Of a stretch of DNA of 64,000 nucleotides, positions 12,301 to 24,775 are shown one piece after another. Origin of the DNA: Isoetes taiwanensis (taxonomy: Eukaryota; Streptophyta; Lycopodiopsida; Isoetales; Isoetaceae); assembly GCA_021234155.1 (NCBI GenBank), contig JAJEKV010000001.1, positions 16,563,491 to 16,627,490 on the forward strand. The letters are read 5' to 3'. Position 1 is the stretch's first letter. Every line of letters starts with the position of its first letter. The position numbers and the translations under genes are program-made. Under the pieces are notes generated by a model. The model was not told the origin of the DNA, did no database searches, and was given only the letters and a program-made list of their open reading frames with translations.

Positions 12301-15300
12301 TAATAGCTTTAATTAGTATTTGTAATCATAATAGTGTAAGCTATATGACTTGCATGCATATTTCCCTTTGTTATTTCCTCTCTCTCTCAAGATAACAGAT
12401 CAAAGAAAAGAGATGCCTGATAATTGAAGGCGTGGAAGCGAAAGCAACATCCTTAACACTTGTCCGCCAACACGCCACAAGACTCCTCAAGGATGGAGTT
12501 GGCACAATAAGATCGGATCTAGAGGCATCTTTTAGTCGCCAAGATGTTTCTCAACCAAACCACCTTCGACTTTTGGGAAGTAACATAGAAGATTTCAAGT
12601 GGTCAACTACGCCATCAAAACCACCAACAATGGGAAGCCTCTACATCGAGGAAAGTTGACCTCTACATTGAGGGAGGAGCCCGAGTCTCGAAAGCAACGC
12701 CAAGAACGCTACCCTCAAGAAAGCAAATGAGTGGATGAGAACGGCGAAAGCAAGATTGAGGCTTATGGATGACTAATACATCCATAATGGGAGTGGAAGG
12801 CATTTCTAGATTTTCTCATGAAGGGATTGCCTCCTGCTGAGCTAAGCCAACGATTGGGAAGGAAATACATAGGAGTAACTAAAATTATTACATGATTGTT
12901 AATGACATCCAACATATTGAAACCACTTCGAGACCGATCACCTTCGCTAAGAAGGAATCATTACTAGGATAATTGTTGACCATGTATAAAGCTAGTATCT
13001 CCATGAATAATCCAATCGAATGAAAAGAAGTAATCTAACAAGTCCCAAACTTGTTATGATGACATCAATTCAATTGATAGGAATATTCCAAGAGAGTAAA
13101 TAACTAAGAAAAGGGGATATTTAGAATACAAAATTAAATAGCACATGAAAGGCACATCGAGAAATAAGAAACATATTAATCACATAGTCTCTTGAGGCAA
13201 AAAGAATTGTCATGATAATAAAACTTGCAATTTAGAATTGTTCTAAATAATTCAATAACTCATCGCTAGGATAGATATATGTTAAACATGATGGTCGATC
13301 CATCATAGATGATTAAATATGTTAGCTAAGGCTAGTAAATTAATGTGTTAGGTAAGAAGCATATAACCTCTAAGGTAAATAGAATAGCTAAGATGTTATG
13401 ACAACATCAATTAAGGGATAGGATACATTGAGGTGTAGGACCATTTTCTTATGAAGAAAGTGGGGAGGGGCTCAATCTTAGGACTGAACCTACCTACATC
13501 TTAGGGGTTGAATCGCCATCCAATTAGTCGAATTCTTAGAATAGAGTTCCTTTCAAGCAGCCAAAGCACATAGAGCGTTTGGATAGATGCTTAATGTCTA
13601 TATGTCCTTCAAAGATGCAAGATTAATACTGAACCAACTGCACCAAAGTAGGGGAGCGAATCAATGGAAGCAATGCAACGGCCAAGTCGTCTCTAAATTA
13701 GTTTTCCACAAATCACTCAATGGAGAGATGTATTCTAGCCTTAGCGGGTGCGACAACTAAGGTGGGGAGAGGCTTTGCATAAATTTCTTACGCCATGATC
13801 TATTGTTTGCATTCGCATCTAGGAATGAGCTAGTAGCCTAGCTCTTAATTAAATTATTCAGGGTTGTCAACCCCATATAACTACATAAGCAAATATTAAA
13901 ACAAATAGAAGGATCTTTTTTCTCGCTGCATCTTCCCAGAGATTGGCATGAAATTTAGCCGCATAATGGTTGGCACGAAAAACCTAGCAAGAAGCATCTA
14001 CACACGATATTTGTAAGTAAAATCATGTCAAACCTTTCATAGAAACAATCCATAAACAACAACATGAAAACGACGTATAGAAATCAATTTCTACTTACAG
14101 ATCTCCATATATTATGCCATCCATAATACAGATCTGGAAAATATTTGTAAGTAAAATCATGTTTCCAAACCTTTCATAGAAACAATCCATAAACAATATG
14201 AAAACTATGTATAGAAATAAATTTCTACTTATAGACAACTTCTTCAAGGAATCACACTGAGCAAGTCTACGTGCCAACTATGTGACAACTCCAAAATCTG
14301 CAATCTTAATCTCTTTTCCCCTACTCATGGGAAAATTCGAAGGTTTGATAACTCTATCATGGACAATTTTATCATAATACAAATATCAAAATCCTTTAAG
14401 TAGCTGCAGAAATCTTCTTCCCGCAAATGAAGTGTCCTGCTGTAATATGTTTTCTCACAAAGAGGATTATGCTCATCTTGAATAATCATCAAGGCATACA
14501 AAGCATTGATCACCTTGTGCTAAAGCTTGTAAACCATTCACCGTTACCCTGCTCTAAAGGCTCTAGCTTGATGAGTTTGTCCAAAGCCACATCCCTTTCA
14601 TCCATCGAAAGGCAAAGAGGCTTGCAAGGCCCTATTAATTGATAATGGTAAAGCAAAAGGCTACATACTCCTTACGCCCGATCGATCATCATTGCAAGAA
14701 GGCTCGTGATCTTAGCCGCTTGCTAAGCTCCATTGCACGCAGGGTGAGGTTTGGACCATATGTCAGCTGATTAGCACTGCAAAAGCACTCTTGCTTCCTC
14801 TCATGCCAAGAGTCATACTTCCATATTGCATTTATACCAGATAGAATCTCCAGAATCCAAAAGGTTACCTAGAGGTTCCGTAAATAAGTCCTTTGCAAAT
14901 TTGTAATCGTGTGATGTTGTTTGTTTCAAAAAATGGTGGAGTCATTATTGAGCCCTATGGGAAATAACGATGGCAAATTCGCAACCTTGGCATTTTGAGT
15001 AATGCTCCATTCCTACAGAAGTAGATATTTCCGGGGTTATTATGCCTCACTCCCACTGCTGAGACAATCTGCATTGAAACCATCTTCGCCTCCTAAACTC
15101 ACATTAATGAATAGAAGCCAAATACGAATTGCTAACAATATTGCAGCTTGTATATGGCGTATATATTGACTCTTTGTTGCGGTGGCATGCAAGTTTCTAT
15201 TATACCCCGATTTGCAACATCGAAATAATTTGAAATCGAGGAATAAGAAATGATAAAACCACAATGATGTGGAGAAGGAAAAGTAGGGCAAATGATGGCA

Positions 15301-15752
15301 CCAAACTTCCGAGATGGACTATGGCAATTATACATGCCGCAGAATTTGCCTAGCAAGATCGAGCCATGAACAACAAATTCCGTACACCTCTTAGGTCCAT
15401 ACATGGCTCAAGGCCCGAGATAGAAGATTTTTACCATCAAAGCAGCAACCTCACACCTAAGGTAACCACCGCATCATTGCCAAGATCTCGGTCGTGCATA
15501 GCCAACCGGGCTTCAAAAGATCCGCAAAAAATAGACGTAAGGATGAATAACCTGCTTTCTAGCTCAATTTCCCGCTTAACCTGAAGCTCAAGAAGCCCCT
15601 CAAATCCTCTGCCTTCAAAGAATACATGTTTCAAAACTGGCCAAAATAGAAGACTTTAGATATTCCATTGCCAATATTGCAAACAGAGCGGGCTTTCAAA
15701 AAAAACGGCCTCGCAGACCTAAAAACGGTGTGTTAGAGACAGCATCGCGCCG
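12301..15752. other. Unassigned internal part of the LTR element
   Basis: A CT run (about 12379-12390) follows the T-poor zone. The rest is without recognisable coding sequence apart from short, unconvincing ORFs. It contains the direct repeat at 14009-14236. Confidence 0.35.
14009..14236. repeat. Direct repeat, period about 134 bp
   Basis: ATTTGTAAGTAAAATCATG through AATTTCTACTTA is present twice, starting near 14009 and 14143, separated by a short unique stretch. Each unit has partly complementary ends (TTGTAAGTA-like and TACTTA-like). Confidence 0.75.
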
Positions 15753-16008
15753 ATCGCTAAACCTAGCAAAGAAAAAAAAACGTTATATGTTAAAGACTCG
15801 ACGGTATATCATCTCCTCCATTGACTTGATCAAATCTGGACCATCCAAATTAGGGTCGGGTCCAACACTTACACAATAACATTATAATATAAGATATTTT
15901 GGGCGGCCCAGATTTGATCAAATCAATGGAAGAGATGATGCCACGTAAGATTCTTTAAAAGATTCTTTAAAATAACATGGGTTTTTTCTTTTGCTAGGGT
16001 TAGCGAGG
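15753..16008. mobile_element. Fold-back MITE, about 256 bp
   Basis: The two ends are inverted copies: CGCTAAACCTAGCAAAG on the left against CTTTTGCTAGGGTTAGCG on the right. Further inside there is a second inverted pair around TTGATCAAATCTGG / CCAGATTTGATCAAAT together with CATCTC-CCATTGA / TCAATGG-GAGATG. The inverted arms are about 100 bases each. No ORF. The target duplication could not be settled. Confidence 0.65.
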
Positions 16009-16010
16009 GC

Positions 16011-16057
16011 GGGCAAAGAACACCTTCGAAGCTAGGGCGGCAAAGAACACCTTCGAG
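16011..16057. repeat. Tandem repeat, 26-bp period, two units
   Basis: GGCAAAGAACACCTTCGA occurs twice, directly right of the MITE. Confidence 0.7.
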
Positions 16058-18177
16058 CCAAGAGCTCCTTTTCCGTAACGATCTTCGAACAATCTCGGGT
16101 TACCTATTCTTTCTATGGATACCGAGTTCGCCATGTCTATTTGTTGTTTTCCCCTTCTGTTACTTCCTTTCCAAATCTCTTCTTAGCTTCACGCAGTTGC
16201 ATAGTGTAGAGATTGGGCAGATCGAAGCAGTTCTATCAGAAGAGGAGATACAAACTTATGATTCTCTGTGTGTCGATCTTAAGAAGAAAATGAGTTAAAA
16301 GTTATTTCCAGTACTTCGTTGTCCAGATGTTGAGGTTCTTTGCATTCACCTATGGCAAGGTTTAGGCAGCATCAAGCTTTCATATCTGCGGGTATGTGGC
16401 TTTAGCTTTCGCATTGTCTTTATTTTCATGGTTTTATTTTCCATCTTTAGGAGCATTGATTAATATGATTGTTTGTAGACGAACATCATAATGGCAATCA
16501 TAAGGATTGTTTATAATGGCAATGCTATATGTTGTGTCTGCTTCAGGAAAGGCATCAAGTTGCAAGTGGCATCTTAAATTCCTGTAACATGATGCTCACT
16601 CAATGTGGCCTCCTAAAGAGTTAAGCTCATGAGTATCAATGAGCTGTGCCATCAACATGCGATTTTGTTTCTTCATGTAAGAAGCCATTTTGATTGGTTG
16701 AGACATCTGCCTTTCTTCTCCTTCAGAGAGATCTGTCATTCCTGAGGTTTTGTACTCTTCTGTGGGACTATATCAGAAGGAAAAGCCTGATCGACATCAA
16801 TCCCTATTTATGAGAGTGTCGCAAAGATAAATGTCGATAAGGTCAACATGTCACCATTGTCTTGTGATTTTGTATGCCAAGCTTGGTCTCTCAAAAAAGT
16901 CAATTTGTTACATGAGTAATACAATTTAGGAAGTCGCACTTTATGAAATTGGATGTATCTTGAAGTCAAATACATGTAGATATGTCAAGCTAAAACATGA
17001 TTAATTGCCGAATCCTAATTTCCAAATTAAACTTTAGCCAAGTTCTAAAAAGATAGCCGCTTAATTTATACCTACATTGTCCAAGCACTGCGACCTCCAA
17101 AGAGCAAGTTTGATCCCAAAATTAGGATCTCCGGGGTTTGATACCAAATTGATGGTCTCTCGTGGCTGGTACATTGCAAGGATGCAAGTGCAAGAACCGG
17201 ACTAAATGAAAAGGCTTGGGTAATGTGGTCAAGAGGAATAATCTAATCTAACACAAAGGGTTTAGTCGAAAATGATTGGCTTGCAAGTAGGGTTTCCTAC
17301 TTGGATGGTCCATGAGTTTATACAATTCACCGTGTTCTTGCTTGGCAACTTTGGTCAGTCCCCATCCTGAAAAAATTTCTTCCCCGCTCAGATGCTTCCT
17401 TTCTTTCCCTCCGTAAGGATGTTGAAAAGCATACCTTGAATTTCAGCAAAGGCGGGAGGCCTCAAACTGAATTTCAAAGTGAGGGAAAGTGGCCTTATCC
17501 TTTATAATATAAGGCAAAAATTTCCTTTTTTTTTTGTCTACCGGTGTCCAAATAACTTGGAGAGATATTGCATCTTTCTAGGCAATTTGGAACAACCGCC
17601 GTGATCGTCCGCATCAACTTCAATTGTAATACTAGCTTCCACTTCTAACCCTAGACAATTGTTGCTCCAATGTGCAGTTTCATTAATGAAGAACCTTTGA
17701 CAAAACTCAGAGTTCCAAACACAACTATGGTCTACTAATAATCATAGTTTTTTGTGGATGCCAACCATTTTAGAGGGGTATTTGTGCCAAGATATCTTAT
17801 TTAAAATGTCTATATACCGCAAATATAAGAGCTGAACTATTGTTGTTACCATCTATATTGTTGTTAAATGCACCTGAGAGTTGTGCCCAACATTCTTAGG
17901 TTCCCGGATAGGTTGGATAATAAGTTAACACATCGCTCAAATAATCTGATATAGACATGTATGATATACAATGTTTTCTCCCACAATTATGGTTATGGAA
18001 ACATCAACTACCCTTGCCCAATGGTAATATTGCAAGTGTAATTTTGAACTTGATGTTCCTACTTTTCATTCACGTTCCTACTTAAGCAAGATTTGTTCTC
18101 TTATCCTTTGTAATGATATTATATGGTTCATCTTCAATTACAATCATGCAAACTACCCTTCAATTCTTTGCTCATGA

Positions 18178-18536
18178 CATGATTTTATTTGTACTACTAT
18201 TGTATTTCACCTACATGTACAACTAATGCCCGCATAAACATATACCTCCTAAACAAAGGATAAATGCCCAATTAATTTATTATTCATGATGATTTTATTT
18301 GTACTATTGTATTCCACCTACATGTGCCCTATTTCTAAGCACACGCTTTAAAGTAGAATGCCGCTTGCAAAATATTGGGACAAGGCACCAAGGTTACAAC
18401 TAATTCAAGTTGTTGCATGTGAATCATGGCAAAGGATTTTATAATTATGGGCCAAAATATTGGAACAAGGCTCCGATTGATTACAATTAACCTCGATTGT
18501 TGCATGTGAATTTGTGGTAGTGGATTTTATAACCGT
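18178..18536. repeat. Two local direct repeats in the LTR element interior
   Basis: GATTTTATTTGTACTA followed by ATTGTATT-CACCTACATGT occurs near 18181 and 18290. A separate pair, CAAAATATTGG-ACAAGGC through GGATTTTATAA, occupies about 18368-18453 and 18454-18536 (period about 86). Confidence 0.7.
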
Positions 18537-18988
18537 GTTACTTGGTGCAACTTATGGTAGGTACGCTGTTTTAGAGACAACAAAAATACCTAGAATGTAG
18601 TTCAAATGCATGATATTGTCAAGTGTGACTTTTGAGCATTTAGACATGCGATATTACAAAACATGAGTCCACAATGGCATGGAACAGGACTTGGTTCTAT
18701 CATTAACAAGTTTCCAACTTTGTTTATAGTAGAAAAAGTTGACATAATATTACAATGTAAGACGATGTTACATTTTGCTAGAACGATACTACAATAGTAG
18801 TAGCACTAATGATATTGACAATGTTAGTGTCCAGCTTTCATAACAACTGTAATATCTTCACATATTATATTCCAACATTAGTGTCTCACTACAACTTTTG
18901 GGCAGGCAGTATGATCTTAATGTATATCGAGAATGATGACTCCAATTCATCATTTACAATGTGCATCTTATGTCCAAATAACACAAAG

Positions 18989-19075
18989 AGTTATAGACTT
19001 TGACTATAGTTATAGACTTTGACTATAATTAAAAGCTTTGACTATAGTCTATAGTTATAGGATTTGACTATAGTC
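18989..19075. repeat. Short tandem repeat of about 21 bp
   Basis: AGTTATAGACTTTGACTAT and variants occur about four times in a row. Confidence 0.75.
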
Positions 19076-20860
19076 TTACCTCAAAACATGCTCAGCTTAA
19101 CATTTTCCTCACTCGGACTTGCTCACCACTCAAAGCTCGAAAAAGGAATTAGGTTTTGTTTAGCATGATGTTAAAAAAATGTTTTTATTATAATAAAAAG
19201 TTACAAAAGTTAGATTATCACTGCAAGCTTTTCTAATTGCGGCCAAAACATTTACAGGCCAAACTTATGCCCAGCAACGCATATAATAATATAATATAAT
19301 GCTAATATAAGAATATTACCGTAAGGTAATTAATATAATTGCATGCATTAGGGAAGTCCAGCAGGATCATGCAGGGGTCCAAGACTGTAATGTTTATTTA
19401 AGACGTTAACGGATGCTAGCCGACATGCAATAGTTGGTGGAGGAAGTACAAAGATATCCTCTAGCAGCAAGAGGCCGGCAGAAGAGCATAGCGACAAGCT
19501 CTGCATCGACAATTGCATAGATGAAGCTCGATCGGGCGGTTAGGTCAAGCTCAGATCGGGCGACATAAAGAACTCTCAGATCGACAATTGCAAGAAGCTT
19601 GCTCCAAGGTGGGTTGGACAATTCAGATAACCAAAAGAGTAGGTAACCAATCCTATAAGTTGGACCTCGCCAAAGACACTTAAAGATCCATAGTGTTTTC
19701 CGTAAGTCTCCTAAAGAAACACATTCCTAATCCAGAGGAAGTACCGGAGAGACCAAAGTTACCGGAAACAATGGGCTTATCACCTTGAGATTGTTCTGCA
19801 GGTTCTTCTTGTCGATCCTATAAGAAGACAAGAAGATCTCAATCCTCCAATACCCAAGGGAAGAGACACTTACAAGTGGAAGACGCCACGGGGCACTACA
19901 AATAGATCTTGAGAAGCAAGACCAGAACTCATGGAGCAATGCAATGGTCGGCTCACACCGAAGTAATCGACATCGACACCCAAGAAATCGCCTGTGCATG
20001 TCGATTTGAGTTTAGATTAAATTTCATGTGTAGCTAAGATTAATCCACGATGCAAAATTTATGCTAGGTATGGGGTTGCATGCGTTGTTACCGGCGATGA
20101 GACCACTACGGTGATCTCTAGGACGTGGTGTAATGTCATTGTAGGCATGACCGCGGTTTTGCTTGCACGAAGTTGGGAGGTAGATTAGAAGGTCTACTCG
20201 TCCCACCCGGTACACCCACCGAGAGATAAGAAGTCATTCAGAATGCATGATAGAAAAGCACCTCTAGTCAATGCCTACTGGAGGGCCCTTCACGCCCATA
20301 TACGGAGGACCCTATCTCCCACGCTGACCAACTACAGGTGTAGGCATGAGTGGCATATAGGCATGATAGGGCGCCTCCACGCCATGATGGAAGAAACATA
20401 ATCTTCCTATGCCGAGATATGCCTTGCATCCATATAATTGTATTTAATGGGTGGTTCCCAACAACCAATATCTATAATAATTAAATGTATGCTAGCGAGT
20501 GTGGACCTCGCAGCCAATAGGGGAGTCCACTTGAGGAGGCTCACATCGCAAAGACTTGCAACACATAATTTTGTCAATGATGTGTTGTAAGGAAACCATG
20601 TGGAACCTTAAGTAGGAAATTTTGGAACTATGTTAATAATAATAATGGTGTAAGCTATAAAATTTTGTGAATAATAGTAAGAGGGTGAAAGACTCCCTTA
20701 CCATAGTATGATATTAAACAAGGATGTGTTATAGAAATTAAAACTTAAATATTACCTTGGGGTAATTTTGCTATATATCCTATGTGTATTAAATGTCATT
20801 GCAGGATATGCAGGTTTCCAAGGTGGGGAGACGCGTGATGCCGGGACAAAGATCAAGTCA

Positions 20861-20872
20861 AGGTGGGGAGAA
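20861..20872 (+). promoter_or_regulatory. Polypurine tract of the LTR element
   Basis: AGGTGGGGAGAA directly precedes the TGTGACG start of the 3' LTR, the place where plus-strand DNA synthesis is primed. A near copy, AGGTGGGGAGA, stands 40 bases upstream at 20821-20831. Confidence 0.85.
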
Positions 20873-22472
20873 TGTGACGCTCCAACATAATATACACGCC
20901 TAATACGATATTATATCGCCACGTCCCGCATATGTCACGGATGACATGTACTTGCGAGACGTGATAGGGTTGCACCTTGGGGGCAAGGGTTGCACCTAGG
21001 GGGCAATATTGAATGTTGTGCATGTTAAATAAACATACACAATTAATAACCCCATGGACCCCCATTGCCAAATGGCTAAATCCCATTTGGCCAATATCTA
21101 ACCTAACCCTAAGGGTTTCTATAAAAGGGCTTTCCCCTTAAACCCTAAACCTTTCTTCTCTTTGCATTTTAGGGTTTTTCCTAGAGCCCTTTCCTCTCGA
21201 AGTTCGTGGTTCTCTTGAGCCATTTCGCCAAGTATGGACTTCAATCCGCATTGTCGAAGTTCCCGAAAGCCGGATTTGCACAACAGACATCGACAGCGCC
21301 CATCTTCGGAAGATCGGGGAGCATGGACGCCCGAGGGTCCGAGCGGGTCAAGGAGCGTATCTAGTTGTTCTGCTGTGCAAAGCCGCCTTTTGGGCAAGGC
21401 AATAGGCTGGTTTAGTATGTTAGATCAACTCTAGAGGCCTTATAGATCCCGAGATCATAAGCCCTAACTAAGGAACCTAACTCGTTGTTTAGGTAGATAG
21501 ATTAGATGATATTCTCTATTTCAGTTCTCAGGATGTTGTATGTATTTCACTCTGGATCTCCATGTATTGGGAAGGGGGTAGAGACCTAAAAGTCGTAGCG
21601 CATGATCCTAGGTAGCACCACTAGTTCCCAATTATATGCCCCCGTGCAATGAACCCGCCTGGTTGTGGGTGAAGGGGCTAGGGCCGGTTGATAAGGAGGA
21701 ACTTGTCTCATCACCTGACCCCCCTCCGGTAGTAAGGCCCATCTGGGGTCTCGTGGGCTAGGCTTAATGGCTTGTCACCGCGTGTGGGCAAGGCATGAGC
21801 TCGACACTGTGGGGTGGTGAATATGACCTTCCAAAGGAGTTCAAGTCGGAATAAGGGCGGGGGTCTCTAGCCACCTGTGATGAGCATGGATGCCTCTCGA
21901 GGGGAGGCAACTCCCTTCCCCGCCTCATCTGGCCGGGGAGATGCAACCCAAGAGTAGTAGCCCCTCCGCTATTCACCCTAAGAAGGCACGGCCAAGTCCC
22001 AACACTTTTCACCTTTACTCGCAGTGTGTACCTGGAGGGGCGGATGGAGGGACTACCCTAAGCCATGTTATGCCAGCCAAATCCATTGCCATGAATTCTC
22101 GGTCTAATGAACTCGAGACCCTAGCCGCCCATCCCCCGAGTCCGAGCCCCGGCAGGATCTCCCTCTTGTTATTTACATTATGTGATGATGTTATTTCTAT
22201 GGTATTGCTATCTCTGTGATGTTGTATTGTATTCACCTCTCGAGGTACTTGTATTTGTTTACTGTTAGTTGTGCTCACGTTTGTTTATTCACGCTTTCGC
22301 AGATAGGTCGACCCGATGGAAGACGGGTGAATGACACATCCATTCTTCCCTTGCTGGCTCATCCCGATGGGAGTGGAGTCAGGTGGATGGCCCCTGTCAG
22401 TGTAGCTGCCAGGGGGAATGCTCCTCCTTCGAATACGATGTGGGCATCGTATAAGGAGTAGGGGACGTCACA
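20873..22472 (+). repeat. 3' LTR
   Basis: Starts TGTGACGCTCCAACATAATA and ends GGGGACGTCACA, so the terminal seven bases are perfect inverted repeats (TGTGACG/CGTCACA). The last CA is at 22471-22472 and is followed by the target duplication CTTCT. It keeps a TATA box (21120-21127) that the 5' LTR has lost. Short ORFs inside it are not supported as genes. Confidence 0.9.
21120..21127 (+). promoter_or_regulatory. TATA box of the 3' LTR
   Basis: TATAAAAG lies about 250 bases into the LTR, upstream of the conserved GGGCTTTCCCCTTAAA block. This is the usual layout of a U3 promoter. The equivalent site in the 5' LTR (near 2790-2798) is TTCGAAAG. Confidence 0.6.
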
Positions 22473-22477
22473 CTTCT

Positions 22478-22830
22478 GTAATTTTTTCTTATTTGGAGTG
22501 CTCAACATTGCTTATATGACCTTTTTATGGAATTCAAACGATGCGAGATGGCGATATAAGACCCTGTTTATTTCATATATAGACAAACTACAACAATATT
22601 TAGAGCTACGATTGCATTTTTTTAGAGCATCCCACTACCCATTCCTTGATACAAGTTTTACAGCGGCTAGATTCATCAACTTCATCATTGCTAACAAAAC
22701 AAAGGCAGCTACTATAGGTTAAGACTGTATCATATCCAAATATGAACGGTAATATACCAATATCAGAGAGTTCTTCGGAAGCGTCATCCAATTCAAATGT
22801 ATCGATTTGTGCAGGTAAATCAAAGTCAAG
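22478..22830 (-). other. Second reading frame downstream of the small acidic ORF
   Basis: The minus frame running from 22992 to 22606 overlaps the ORF at 22832-23110. From about 22860 on it reads an Asp/Glu-rich stretch (FNPFNLDFDLPAQIDTFELD) in the same style as that ORF. One frame change or a short intron near 22830-22866 would join them. A GTATGT donor-like word is present on the minus strand at about 22866, but no acceptor was clear. Confidence 0.35.
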
Positions 22831-22831
22831 A

Positions 22832-23110
22832 TTAAAGGGATTGAATCCATATAACATACCAAGTAGAGCTGTCGGAAGCATCAAACAACTTGTCCTCCAA
22901 ATTAAAGCTACCAGAAACATCTGCCAAATTGTCCCCAATCTTATGGCTTCCACCCTGCTCCACGTTAGGACCTTCATCATCCTCATCACCACAATTTATC
23001 CAACCATCCACGACCACCAGAAGATCGATTCTGTGGCATTTTGGATCCGGAAGATAATCATCCAAGAAGCCAAGAATTGTTTCCTCAAATTTCCTCTTCT
23101 TCGAAGCCAT
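22832..23110 (-). CDS. Small acidic protein, unknown function
   Basis: The 92-codon ORF starts MASKKRKFEETILGFLDD. The basic KKRK near the N-terminus could act as a nuclear localisation signal. The body is acidic (CGDEDDEGPN and later Asp-rich stretches). A TATA-like box stands 36-43 bases upstream of the ATG. The neighbouring frame continues in similar composition to about 22700, so the true protein may be longer, joined by a frameshift error or a short intron. I do not recognise the family. It lies between the LTR element and the intact sterol-desaturase copy. Short length and the absence of a known domain keep confidence modest. Confidence 0.4.
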   Translation of the reverse strand: MASKKRKFEETILGFLDDYLPDPKCHRIDLLVVVDGWINCGDEDDEGPNVEQGGSHKIGDNLADVSGSFNLEDKLFDASDSSTWYVIWIQSL

Positions 23111-23145
23111 GTCTCCTGAAGCAGAAGGCCATTACCAGCAACTCG

Positions 23146-23153
23146 TTTATATA
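23146..23153 (-). promoter_or_regulatory. TATA-like box upstream of the small acidic ORF
   Basis: TATATAAA on the minus strand, about 36 bases before the ATG at 23110. That is short for a 5' UTR but possible. Confidence 0.35.
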
Positions 23154-24087
23154 GCTATGAGAGACAGATAATATTCCAGTTTATTTTATGTACGGCACTG
23201 AGGCACTCAATCGAGAAAGGTTTTCCAGCCAGATTCGTACTGCATTCGAAATATTCTAGGGCTGGATTCTTACTATAATTCCTGCTTACCAGATTTTATT
23301 ACCGGTTTTATTCCATAGATGGAGACGTGAGACAATTGCAGACCGTTAAGTCTGTCACAAATCTCCAACATGACGTCACTGCATTTATTAGGTTCCAATG
23401 TTGTTTGCACACACGTGTCACTACCAAAATGCTTCAAACAAAATAGAACCAAATAAATAGCTTCAAACAAAAAATCAAACTGAATTATATATGAGTGATA
23501 ATGTTGAAAACCATGTCTATCAAGATATTTTTTTGCATGCAATACATTTCGTATTATGGAAAAAAACTTAAAGTCTTGATTGCCACAAACCTACAATATA
23601 ATGAATAAGTTTGGTATAGATGCAACCCATTTGAATATAGATGCAACCCATTTGAGTAGAGAGAGTCAACTATACTCATTGCAGGCATCTATTTAGATGC
23701 ATGCATGCGGAACACAACTTGATAAAATATATTTTTTCTTTTCACTAGGTATCTTCAACATCTATATAACTTTTACACTATCTTATATCTTTTGCATTAA
23801 GACATATCAATCATTTGTAATACTTGGAATGTATAGAGAAAATGGTGCACCAAGTTCAAGGATTTATATAAAATAACATTCACCCTTGGATGCTTGACTA
23901 GATATGTTCATCTCAAGTACTAATAAAGCGATGTTGTACCTTGAGCAAGATCTATAATAAGCCCCTGCGTCATTACTAAATTCAATGAACTAGGCTATAC
24001 CCAATAGAGATCGCACACTCTTACCAGCACTTATTTCTTATAGGAAAAGGATCTTCGTGGAACATGATGTTGATTGTTTTATTTGGC
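23154..24087. other. Unassigned AT-rich spacer
   Basis: No supported gene. The motif ATAGATGCAACCCATTTGA is repeated near 23616-23654. This is the 3' flank of copy B. Confidence 0.4.
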
Positions 24088-24103
24088 AGTTGGTAGGCAC
24101 ATG

Positions 24104-24724
24104 CTATTCTTCTTTGGAAGGGCAAACCTTAGCTATGCAATTGAGTTGTAATCCAGATTGATATTTCACATTGGTAACTTTGGGATGGCTTTCACGAAGG
24201 GTGCCAGCTAATTTATCCCACCAAGTGAAGTAGAGTGAACGATTGAATCGGGGGTCAAGGTGGTGAATGTAATGATGAATGGGACGTTGAGCCATGGGAG
24301 TGAGAAGCACACCAAGGGAACCAGGGACAAAAACCCAAGGGGGGAGGTCATAGCCACAGTGGCCCATTAGGTTTACACCATGCATGGCCCAGGAGAGGCA
24401 CATAATGTGGAGAGGGTTCCAGTGTTCTTGGTAGTATACCCATAGGGCGAGCGCGGAATAGAAGGGAACAATCTCGAACACAACATCTAGCATGCTGCCA
24501 TACGCGGTACTAAATACGGTTATCTCCCCCTTAGTAGTATGATGGTGCTGGTGAACTCTAGTATATGCAGCCTTACACTTGTGGAGTAAAGTGTGCACCA
24601 AAAAGAAGTAGAAGTCATGGAGAACCATGATGGTCCATGTGAAGAGGAAGCTGCCAAGAATGTCGAGCTCGAACTTGGAGTGCCTTAAGAATCGGTCTCT
24701 GCAAGGAGAAAATGTGGCTCGTAA

Positions 24725-24775
<51 letters not shown>

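Larger units (their letters stand above)
16058..20860. other. Unassigned 3' internal part of the LTR element
   Basis: AT-rich sequence without a recognisable coding region. Internal repeats lie at 18178-18330, 18368-18536 and 18989-19075. A second purine tract similar to the PPT lies at 20820-20832. Confidence 0.35.
2562..22472 (+). mobile_element. Complete 19.9 kb LTR retrotransposon, non-autonomous in appearance
   Basis: Two long direct repeats (2562-4083 and 20873-22472) flank 16.8 kb of internal sequence. The outside bases are identical: CTTCT at 2557-2561 and CTTCT at 22473-22477, the expected 5-bp target duplication. The LTRs begin TGTGACG and the right one ends CGTCACA. A purine tract lies directly before the right LTR, which fixes the plus orientation. 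Known family logic (PPT type, TGTGACG start) suggests a Ty3/gypsy-type or LARD-like element. I could not find protease, reverse transcriptase, RNase H or integrase motifs in any frame. A CACTA element (4976-8354) and a MITE (15753-16008) are nested inside; without them the internal part is about 13 kb. It may be a large retrotransposon derivative lacking pol, or its coding region may be decayed past recognition. Confidence 0.9.

Noticed and set aside
21119-22278. Short ORFs on both strands inside the 3' LTR
   Set aside because: They lie in LTR sequence, are not preserved in the 5' LTR and show no domain.
2562-22472. Two independent solo LTRs
   Set aside because: The identical CTTCT on the outer sides and the PPT on the inner side of the right LTR show one element.
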